Positions 58,101-64,000 of a DNA stretch of 64,000 nt are shown here, in pieces. The translations under genes were made by a program, and so were the position numbers. Numbering within the stretch: the stretch's first letter is position 1; each line of letters begins with the position of its first letter. Source of the stretch: Kiloniellales bacterium (GTDB taxonomy: Bacteria > Pseudomonadota > Alphaproteobacteria > Kiloniellales > JAKSDN01); assembly GCA_030064845.1 (NCBI GenBank), contig JASJEC010000004.1, positions 1 through 64,000 of the forward strand, written 5' to 3'. Under the pieces are notes generated by a model that worked only from the letters and a program-made list of their open reading frames with translations, was not told the DNA's origin and did not search any database.

Positions 58101-58430
58101 ATGGCGAAATCGCACGGTCTCAACCTTGATCTCAAACTCGTCGAGCAGCCCGATGATCTATGGGGCCGGCTGTTTTTCGCCTGGGTTAGGTACCTGTCGG
58201 AACAGAACGCGGTGAACCAGGAAAGACTGGGCGCGCTCGAACAGGCCGTCGCGGAGCTGGCCAAGGCGGTCGAGGGCGCCTTGCCGGAAGACTCTGGAGA
58301 GATCACCAAGGCGGTGTCCGCCCTGCAGGAAACCCACGATCACTGGAAAGAGCAGTCGAAGCGTGGACTCGACATCGTCGAGCACATGGCCGTCATCCTC
58401 AAGCAGATCAGCGCGACTCAAAAAGGCTGA
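58101..58430 (+). CDS. Small soluble helical protein of unknown function
   Basis: The 109-residue product has a long helix with heptad-like pattern (LGALEQAVAELAKAVEGAL and HWKEQSKRGLDIVEHMAVIL). The N-terminal half contains DDLWGRLFFAWVRYLSEQN. The start is preceded by a GTGGGAGC site. No family is recognised. It probably forms oligomers. The following gene reads in the same direction. Confidence 0.65.
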   Translation: MAKSHGLNLDLKLVEQPDDLWGRLFFAWVRYLSEQNAVNQERLGALEQAVAELAKAVEGALPEDSGEITKAVSALQETHDHWKEQSKRGLDIVEHMAVILKQISATQKG

Positions 58431-58512
58431 CGAGAGCCTATTCCAGGACGGGCGCCCCTCGCGGCGGGCGCGCGATCCGTCCAGGATCACCGAAGCTTTT
58501 GGGAGGAGCGGC

Positions 58513-59040
58513 ATGTCGGTACCGTGCAGATTCGAAAGAAGCCTGCTGGACTTCGAGGAGTTCGAACTCGTCCGGACGACCCACCATCCGATGATCTACG
58601 AGCTTAGCGGGTCGGAGCTTTTCACGACCCAGGACCGTCTCCGGAAGCTGCGCGACAGGGAGCGGACCCTGTCACGCGAGAAGCGCAGGGAGGCGCGCGG
58701 CAAGGGAGCGGCGCGCGGCGGCAATTTCCCCGGCACGGCCGAGCACCCGAAGATGCGCAAGATGGTCTTTACCGCGGCCTTGAAGCGGATAAACAAGGAG
58801 ATCAAGCGCCTGCGCAAGCTCGAGGCGCGCGCGGCCAATGTCGAAGCGGCGCGCCGCGCGCTTGCAAAGCATCGCGCCGCGAAGTTCCGGCATCATCCGG
58901 CGGCGGAGAGCGAGGGGGGCGACGATTTCCGCGCCTTGCCGAGCCGGCGGCGGCGCTTCGTCGTACCGCCTTGGCGGGTCGGCAGCATCTCGCAGCACAC
59001 CAAGACGAGACAGGCGGCAAGAGACGCTCGAGGCGTCTGA
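58513..59040 (+). CDS. Basic hypothetical protein
   Basis: The 175-residue protein begins MSVPCRFERSLLDFEEFELV after GGGAGGAG and is rich in Arg, Lys and Ala, with a helical stretch MRKMVFTAALKRINKEIKRL. The C-terminal half (SRRRRFVVPPWRVGS) is also basic. It may bind nucleic acid, which is inference. The frame is open 50 codons upstream, but composition and ribosome site favour this start. Confidence 0.6.
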   Translation: MSVPCRFERSLLDFEEFELVRTTHHPMIYELSGSELFTTQDRLRKLRDRERTLSREKRREARGKGAARGGNFPGTAEHPKMRKMVFTAALKRINKEIKRLRKLEARAANVEAARRALAKHRAAKFRHHPAAESEGGDDFRALPSRRRRFVVPPWRVGSISQHTKTRQAARDARGV

Positions 59041-59075
59041 TTCCAGCCGGCATCCAGACGCCGGATCAATCAGAC

Positions 59076-59885
59076 TCAAGCGGCCGGGCAGTGTCCGAGC
59101 AGGTGGTCGCCGCCGTCCAGCGCGACGATCTGGCCGGTGACGGAGCGTGCCTGGATCAGGAAGTCGACCGCCTGGCAGATCTCGTCGAGCGCGGCCGGCC
59201 GCTTGAGGGGCAGGCGCTGGCAGCGCTGCTCGAACTGCTCGGGCGTCTGACCGACGACCGGCAGGGTCGGCCCCGGGCCGATGCCGTTGACCCGGACCTG
59301 GGGCGCCAGCGCCTGGGCCAGGCCGCGCGTGGCGGTCGCCAGGCCGGTCTTCGAGAGCGTGTAGCTGAGGTGCCGCGGCGTCGGGTTTAGGACCCGCGAG
59401 TCCAGCATGTTGATGACGACGCCGCCGCGGCCCGGCGCCAGCCCCTCCGCGAAGTGCTGGGTCAACGTCAGTGGCGTGCGCAGGTTGAGGTCCATGTGCC
59501 GGGCGAAGGACGCCTCGTCCAGGGTCTCGATGTCGTCCCACTCGAAGATCGAAGCGTTGTTGATCAGCACGCCGAGCGGACCGGCGCGCTTCTCGGCGCG
59601 CGCGATCAGGTCGCGCGCATCGCCGTCACGCGACAGATCGGCATGCAGCAGTTCGGCGCGGCCGCCGGCCCCGGCGATTTCGTCGCCGAGCGCCATCGCG
59701 GTCTGGGCCGAGCGGTTGAAGTGGATGACCACCGGCCAGCCCCGTTTCGCCAGGTGACGCGCGATGGCCGCGCCGATCCGCTGCGCGCCGCCTGTCACCA
59801 GGACGGCGCTGTTATCCGGCCTCGGGTCGGTCGGCGTTCCGCTCCGCGGCCCGGTCTCGAAACGCAGCGAGACCGGCGCGTTCAT
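59076..59885 (-). CDS. SDR-family oxidoreductase, probably pteridine/dihydromonapterin reductase
   Basis: The 269-residue short-chain dehydrogenase has cofactor motif [14 protein letters not shown] (about 33-46), [10 protein letters not shown] (about 113-122) and active-site YTLSK (about 174-178). GGAQRIG with an N-terminal basic stretch recalls FolM/PTR1, which reduce dihydropterins with NADPH. It is next to and translationally coupled with folE (ATGA overlap), supporting a pterin role. Confidence 0.85.
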   Translation of the reverse strand: MNAPVSLRFETGPRSGTPTDPRPDNSAVLVTGGAQRIGAAIARHLAKRGWPVVIHFNRSAQTAMALGDEIAGAGGRAELLHADLSRDGDARDLIARAEKRAGPLGVLINNASIFEWDDIETLDEASFARHMDLNLRTPLTLTQHFAEGLAPGRGGVVINMLDSRVLNPTPRHLSYTLSKTGLATATRGLAQALAPQVRVNGIGPGPTLPVVGQTPEQFEQRCQRLPLKRPAALDEICQAVDFLIQARSVTGQIVALDGGDHLLGHCPAA

Positions 59886-60535
59886 GCGACGATGCCGGCC
59901 GGCCTGCCGACGATGCTGAGGAATTCCTGCCGCGTCGCGCTGTCGTCGCGGAAGCAGCCCAGCATGCGGCTGGTCACCATGGAGACGCCCGGCTTGTGGA
60001 TGCCGCGGGTCGTCATGCACTGGTGCTGCGCCGTGATCACCACCGCCACGCCGTGGGGCTCAAGCACCTCGTCGATGGTGTTGGCCACCTGGGCGGTCAG
60101 CTTCTCCTGGATCTGCAGACGCCGGGCGTAGACGTCGAGCACCCGCGCCAGCTTGCTGATGCCGACCACGCGGCGCTTGGGGAAGTAGGCGATGTCGGCC
60201 TTGCCGATGATCGGCACCATGTGGTGCTCGCAGTGGCTCTCGAAGCCGATGTCGCGCAGCAGCACCATCTCGTCGTAGCCGTCGGTCTCCTCGAAGGTCC
60301 GGGTCAGCATCTCGCGCGGATCGTCCTCGTAGCCGCCGAAGAACTCCAGGTAAGAACGCACGACGCGGTTCGGCGTGTCGACCAGGCCTTCCCGGTCGGG
60401 GTCATCCCCGGCCCAGCGGATCAGAGTCCGGACGGCGGCCTCCGCCTCCTCCTGGGTGGGCTTGTCGGATTGCATGGCAGGGTCGAGACCGGCGACCGAG
60501 GCGCGGAGCGCCTCACGCGAGAGCGGTGCATTCAT
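59882..60535 (-). CDS. folE: GTP cyclohydrolase I (FolE)
   Basis: The 217-residue enzyme has the zinc ligands Cys102 and His105 in [12 protein letters not shown] and Cys173 in [14 protein letters not shown], plus [19 protein letters not shown]. It opens GTP to 7,8-dihydroneopterin triphosphate in folate synthesis. The start at 60535 agrees with the family length. It overlaps the SDR gene downstream. Confidence 0.97.
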   Translation of the reverse strand: MNAPLSREALRASVAGLDPAMQSDKPTQEEAEAAVRTLIRWAGDDPDREGLVDTPNRVVRSYLEFFGGYEDDPREMLTRTFEETDGYDEMVLLRDIGFESHCEHHMVPIIGKADIAYFPKRRVVGISKLARVLDVYARRLQIQEKLTAQVANTIDEVLEPHGVAVVITAQHQCMTTRGIHKPGVSMVTSRMLGCFRDDSATRQEFLSIVGRPAGIVA

Positions 60536-60660
60536 GAGAGGGGTTCCTTGTAGTGAAGCCGCATCTGCTACGAGCCTGCCCGGCCGGCGGATCATGTGGG
60601 CGGCTTCCCGGTCCGCGGGCCCGGCAAATCCAAGGGGGGCGCGCGAGCGTATTCTCGGTC

Positions 60661-61554
60661 ATGGAAACAGCAGCAAAATTGACCGTCTTCTACGACGGAG
60701 CGTGTCCTCTCTGCCGGCGCGAGATCGATTTCTACCGCCGGCGGCGCGGCGCCTCGGAGCTTGCCTGGATCGACGTCAGCCAGCATGCCGAGAACGAAGT
60801 CGTCCCCGGCCTCACCAAGTCCCAGGCGCTCGCCCGCTTCCACACCCGCCGGCCCGACGGCACCCTGGTGTCCGGCGGGGCCGCTTTCGCCGAGCTCTGG
60901 GCGGCGCTGCCCACGTTCCGCGCCCTCGGCGGGATCATGAAGCGGCCGCCGCTGGTCTGGGCTCTCGACCTCGCCTACCCGCTCTTCCTGAAGTTTCGGC
61001 CGCGCCTGCAGCGGCTGCTCGCCGCCAAGCCGGCGTCCGGCCTGCCGCGCTGGCTGGAGCAGGACCTGCGCTCGGACCACGCCGGCGAGACCGGGGCCGT
61101 GGCGATCTACCGCGGGATCCTGGCGGTCACGCGGGACGCCGAGGTACGCCGCTTCGCCGAGGACCACATCGAGACCGAGCGGGAACACCTCCGCCTGATC
61201 GAGACCGTCTTCCCGCGCGAGAAGGGCAGTCTCGTCCTGCCGATCTGGCGGCTGGCGGGCTTCATTACCGGCGCGCTGCCGGCATTGTTCGGCGCCCGGC
61301 CGGTCTTCGCCACGGTCGACGCGGTCGAGACCTTCGTGGACCACCACTACCGGGAGCAGATCGAGCGGATCGGCGACACGCCCGAGCTGCAGTCGCTCAA
61401 GGAGCTCCTGGTCCGCTGCCGCGAGGACGAGCTGCGCCACCGCGACGAGGCCCGGGTGCTCCAGGACCGCCGGCCGGGGCCGCTGCTCGGCGCCTGGCGT
61501 TGGATGGTCGGCTCCGGCTCGGCGGCGGCCGTCGCCGTCGCGCGCCGCGTCTAG
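60661..61554 (+). CDS. Fusion of DCC thiol-disulfide domain and Coq7 demethoxyubiquinone hydroxylase
   Basis: The 297-residue protein has an N-terminal DCC domain with TVFYDGACPLCRREIDFYRR (CxxC 15-18) and a C-terminal Coq7/UbiF di-iron domain (about 130-297). Its iron ligands lie in AGETGAV, TEREHLRL, VETFVDHHYREQI and EDELRHRDEA. Coq7 hydroxylates demethoxyubiquinone in ubiquinone synthesis. The thioredoxin-like DCC may maintain or reduce the iron site, inference. It is 12 bases before the photolyase-like gene. Confidence 0.92.
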   Translation: METAAKLTVFYDGACPLCRREIDFYRRRRGASELAWIDVSQHAENEVVPGLTKSQALARFHTRRPDGTLVSGGAAFAELWAALPTFRALGGIMKRPPLVWALDLAYPLFLKFRPRLQRLLAAKPASGLPRWLEQDLRSDHAGETGAVAIYRGILAVTRDAEVRRFAEDHIETEREHLRLIETVFPREKGSLVLPIWRLAGFITGALPALFGARPVFATVDAVETFVDHHYREQIERIGDTPELQSLKELLVRCREDELRHRDEARVLQDRRPGPLLGAWRWMVGSGSAAAVAVARRV

Positions 61555-61566
61555 ACGGAAATCGCA

Positions 61567-62808
61567 ATGGACCTCGCACCGGCGACCCGCGCCGAAGGCC
61601 TGCGCCGCCTGACCGACTTCCTGCCGCGCGCCGGCCGCGACTACGCGCGCCTCCGGAACCACGACCTGGGACCCGGCCGGCACGAACACGTCTCCGGCCT
61701 TTCACCCTATATCCGGCACCGCCTGGTGCTGGAAGAGGAGGCGGCTTCGGCGGTGCTCGCGCGGCACAGTTTCTCCGCCGCCGAGAAGTTCATCCAGGAG
61801 GTCTTCTGGCGGACCTATTGGAAGGGCTGGCTGGAGCGCCGGCCGGGCGTCTGGACCGCCTACCGCGGCGAGGTGCTGCGCCTGGCCGAGGCGCTCGGCG
61901 AGGACAGCGACCTGCGCACGCGCTGGGAAGAGGCGACGGCGGGACGGACCGGCATCGCCTGCTTCGATGCCTGGGCCCGGGAGCTCATCGAGACCGGCTA
62001 CCTGCACAACCACGCCCGCATGTGGTTCGCGAGCGCCTGGATCTTCACCCTCGAGCTGCCCTGGGCGCTCGGCGCCGATTTCTTCCTGCGCCACCTGCTG
62101 GACGGGGACCCGGCCTCGAACACCTTGTCTTGGCGCTGGGTCGCCGGCCTGCAGACCAAGGGCAAGACCTACCTGGCACGCCCCGACAACATCGCCAAGT
62201 ACACCGACGGCCGCTTCCCGCCGGTGCGCGGGCTGGCGCCGACGGCGCCGCCGCTCGACGGTCCGCCGCATCCCGAGGCCGGGGCCCCGCCGGACCCGTT
62301 GCCCTGGGACCCCTCCCTGCCGAGCGGTCTTCTGGTCACGGAAGAGGATATGGCGCCCGAGACCCTGCTCGGGAGCGGCGGCCCATTCCTCGGCTGCGCG
62401 ACGCTGAACGCGACGCGCGGCCGCTCGCCGCTGCCCGTTTCGGAGCGGGTTCTCAGCTTCGTGGACGAGGGCCTGGCGGACGTGCGCGCCCGCTCCGATG
62501 CCGCCTGGGGGGACCAGGGCGAGGCCGCCGAACCGGACCTCGACGGCCTTGTCGAATGGGCGCGCGGGCTCGGCCTGCGTCAGGTCGTGACGCCCTACGC
62601 CCCGGTGGGCCCGACGGCGGAGACCCTGGACCGACTCTCCGAAAAGCTCGCCGCCGACGGGATTGGTCTGGTTCAGGTCCTGCGCAACTGGGACCGCCAG
62701 GCCTGGCCCCATGCGTCCCGGGGCTTCTTCCCCTTCCGCGCCAAGATTCCCGCCATTCTGGGGCGGGTGCGGGCGGCCGCTGATCAGCCGGAACGCCGTT
62801 CCGCCTGA
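61567..62808 (+). CDS. Photolyase/cryptochrome-like FAD protein, domain-permuted in appearance
   Basis: The 413-residue protein opens directly with the FAD-binding helical domain (about 10-225): HVSGLSPYIRHRLVLEE, EVFWRTYWKGWLERR, GIACFDAWARELIETGYLHN, HARMWFASAWIFTLELPW and NTLSWRWVAGLQTKGKTYL are typical. After a Pro-rich linker (about 218-250) a second domain (about 253-400) looks like the alpha/beta antenna domain (LVTEEDMAPETLL, LRQVVTPYAPVGP, GFFPFRAKIPAIL). In usual photolyases that domain is N-terminal. It may be DNA repair or a light sensor. Confidence 0.82.
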   Translation: MDLAPATRAEGLRRLTDFLPRAGRDYARLRNHDLGPGRHEHVSGLSPYIRHRLVLEEEAASAVLARHSFSAAEKFIQEVFWRTYWKGWLERRPGVWTAYRGEVLRLAEALGEDSDLRTRWEEATAGRTGIACFDAWARELIETGYLHNHARMWFASAWIFTLELPWALGADFFLRHLLDGDPASNTLSWRWVAGLQTKGKTYLARPDNIAKYTDGRFPPVRGLAPTAPPLDGPPHPEAGAPPDPLPWDPSLPSGLLVTEEDMAPETLLGSGGPFLGCATLNATRGRSPLPVSERVLSFVDEGLADVRARSDAAWGDQGEAAEPDLDGLVEWARGLGLRQVVTPYAPVGPTAETLDRLSEKLAADGIGLVQVLRNWDRQAWPHASRGFFPFRAKIPAILGRVRAAADQPERRSA

Positions 62809-62831
62809 ACCCGTTCTTACAGTTGAAAGCG

Positions 62832-63158
62832 CTAAGCGTGGCCGGCCTGAGGCCCGGAAACATCGGCGTCCTCGGCCGCGATGATCGCGGTTTGAACAAG
62901 CTCGGCCGCCATCCTGGCCGCGATGTCCTGGGAGCCGTGGATCATGCGCGCCCGTATCGCGAGCGTCATGGCGACGGCCTGCAGCACGTCGCCGTTGCTC
63001 GCATCGCCGACCAGCGCGATCTCCCGGTCGATGGCCTCGAGCATGGCCGATATCATCTGACCGACCCGGACGGGGTCGCCGGTATCGCGGTGCAGCGGGA
63101 ACTCGAAGTCCAGGTTGCTGCCGGTCGCGGTGGTCGCGCGGTAGGGAAGAGTCTTCAT
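62832..63158 (-). CDS. Hypothetical helical protein
   Basis: The 108-residue protein begins MKTLPYRATTATGSNLDFEF and has mostly helical segments with DPVRVGQMISAMLEAIDREI and QAVAMTLAIRARMIHG. No family is recognised. It is 22 bases downstream of the DUF4149 gene on the same strand, so the two are probably co-transcribed. Confidence 0.6.
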   Translation of the reverse strand: MKTLPYRATTATGSNLDFEFPLHRDTGDPVRVGQMISAMLEAIDREIALVGDASNGDVLQAVAMTLAIRARMIHGSQDIAARMAAELVQTAIIAAEDADVSGPQAGHA

Positions 63159-63180
63159 GAGGGCCTCGATGGGATCCGCT

Positions 63181-63606
63181 CTAGCGGGCGGCGAGCAGCA
63201 CCAGGATCGCCAGGGCGGCGAGCAGCTGGGCTCCGTTGATCCAGACCGACAGCTTGTGCAGGCGGTCGAAGGACTTGCCCGCGCCCGAGTCGCCGGCCAG
63301 CATGGCGTCCCGGTGGCGATTGATGCGGGGCATGAGCATCTGGCGGCACACGACGGCGCCGGCGGCGATCGCCGCCATGGCCGCGGCGTAGAGCGGCAGG
63401 GCGAAGGCCAGAGCGAGGGCCGCGACCAGGGAAAGCACGAGAACGACGAGGTAGTACCAGGGGAAGACACTGCGGATGAAGCGTCCGGCCGTCGCCTCCT
63501 CCAGCTTGATGAAGACCAGCGGCGCCATGACGCAGGAGAAGAAGGCCATCGACCCAAAGAGCGTGGCGGTCGATACTTGGCCGAGGACGGTGAGGAAGCT
63601 GTTCAT
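63181..63606 (-). CDS. DUF4149-family integral membrane protein
   Basis: The 141-residue protein has about four hydrophobic helices, with GSMAFFSCVMAPLVFIKL and the conserved RIN-HRDAMLAGDSGAGKSF loop region. DUF4149 function is unknown. The start at 63606 has AGGA nine bases upstream; Met at 63615 is less likely. It is divergent from the CIA30-like gene, which begins at the same point. Confidence 0.82.
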   Translation of the reverse strand: MNSFLTVLGQVSTATLFGSMAFFSCVMAPLVFIKLEEATAGRFIRSVFPWYYLVVLVLSLVAALALAFALPLYAAAMAAIAAGAVVCRQMLMPRINRHRDAMLAGDSGAGKSFDRLHKLSVWINGAQLLAALAILVLLAAR

Positions 63607-64000
63607 TGCGACCATTCCTACGACGTCGACCCGCCCGCGGATCTGCCGGCGCCGGCCCCGATCCGGCGCGGCGGCTCTTCCTGGCGGGCTTGCTGGCGCT
63701 GCCGGGGACGGGTCTTCCTCTCGTCGCGGCAGCGAAGCGCGGGGCGGATGAGGCCATGCTGATCGACGATTTCGCCTCCAGGGACCTGGTCTCCAGCCTG
63801 GGTACGCGGTGGCGCGGCGTCAGTGACCGGGTCATGGGCGGGATCTCCGAGGCCAGCGTCCGCGCCGAGGTGATCGACGGCCGGCCCTGCCTGCGTCTCT
63901 CGGGCGAGGTGCGCCTCGAGAACGACGGCGGCTTCATCCAGGCCGCCCTGGATCTGGCGCCGGAAGGGGCGACCTTGGACGCCTCGAACTTCGCCGGTCT
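63606..64000 (+). CDS. CIA30/NDUFAF1-like protein, truncated by the window edge
   Basis: The frame from a TTG at 63606 (GAGGA nine bases upstream) encodes a twin-arginine-like signal (ARRLFLAGLLALPGTGLPLV) followed by MLIDDFASRDLVSSLGTRWR and GVSDRVMGGISEASVRAEVI, the CIA30 domain of complex I assembly factors. If the signal is used, the protein is exported. A cytoplasmic start at ATG 63756 is the alternative. The gene runs off the window. Confidence 0.68.
   Translation, partial: MRPFLRRRPARGSAGAGPDPARRLFLAGLLALPGTGLPLVAAAKRGADEAMLIDDFASRDLVSSLGTRWRGVSDRVMGGISEASVRAEVIDGRPCLRLSGEVRLENDGGFIQAALDLAPEGATLDASNFAG

Noticed and set aside
60375-62783. 802-codon open frame on the plus strand
   Set aside because: Arg/Pro/Gly-rich out-of-phase reading of folE upstream region, DCC-Coq7 and the photolyase-like gene.
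1-64000. CRISPR array, integron or prophage
   Set aside because: No regularly spaced direct repeats, cas genes, integrase or phage structural genes were seen. The three tRNA-Arg repeats are only promoter and tRNA duplications.

Overview
This is a GC-rich chromosomal window from a free-living alphaproteobacterium, most likely Rhodospirillales or Kiloniellales-like. That placement is inference from gene content: ynbE/ydbL/ydbH, an NDUFS4-type complex I subunit, a CIA30/NDUFAF1-like protein, Coq7, a PrkA-YhbH-SpoVR operon, a Liv transporter and an Mrp-type antiporter. No rRNA is present. Genes are densely packed, many start-stop overlaps imply translational coupling, and GTG or TTG starts are common. 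The left end carries a 36-codon gene tail and the right end runs into a CIA30-like gene.

Layout. 0-2.3 kb: two envelope proteins of unknown function. 2.3-7.5 kb: a sulfide-oxidation module (persulfide dioxygenase, DUF442-sulfide:quinone oxidoreductase fusion, SulP transporter) divergent from a Crp/Fnr regulator with a palindromic operator. 7.6-10.9 kb: class II aldolase, chromate efflux (ChrA) with a rhodanese-ChrB fusion, and a GFA protein. 10.9-14 kb: two ATP-grasp ligases flanking a CBS-pair protein, behind a good sigma70-type promoter. 14.1-18 kb: ASCH protein, NMT1/THI5-like protein without signal peptide, MFS exporter, DUF5680 protein and NodB-type deacetylase. 18.2-20.6 kb: alpha/beta hydrolase and a split XdhC plus molybdenum-cofactor nucleotidyltransferase pair. 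21.1-26 kb: prkA-yhbH-spoVR. 26.1-30 kb: small lipoprotein and the ydbH-ynbE-ydbL outer-membrane homeostasis operon.

30-38 kb: two MoaD/ThiS-like carriers, a ZigA-type zinc GTPase and an iron-type alcohol dehydrogenase around a Zur-like operator, then a tungsten-type aldehyde ferredoxin oxidoreductase with its four-cluster Fe-S subunit. 38-43 kb: livKHMGF with an attenuator after livK. 43-51 kb: Cu/Zn SOD and an Mrp-like antiporter cluster with three MnhD-type subunits. 51-55.6 kb: an orphan ABC permease/ATPase pair, an HDAC-family deacylase and an O-methyltransferase. 56-58 kb: tRNA-Pro, a rearranged tRNA-Arg locus, an internally deleted IS481 copy and a truncated gene with a structured, possibly cobalamin-responsive leader. 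58-64 kb: two unknown proteins, a pteridine-reductase-like SDR with FolE, a DCC-Coq7 fusion, a photolyase-like protein that looks domain-permuted, and small unknown or membrane proteins.

Candidates for new biology are the two-ligase/CBS operon (10.9-14 kb), the Zur-box ZigA/iron-ADH pair (33.8 kb), the permuted photolyase-like protein (61.6 kb), the tRNA-Arg rearrangement (56.5 kb) and the leader at 57.8 kb. No CRISPR array, prophage, integron or intact transposon was seen.
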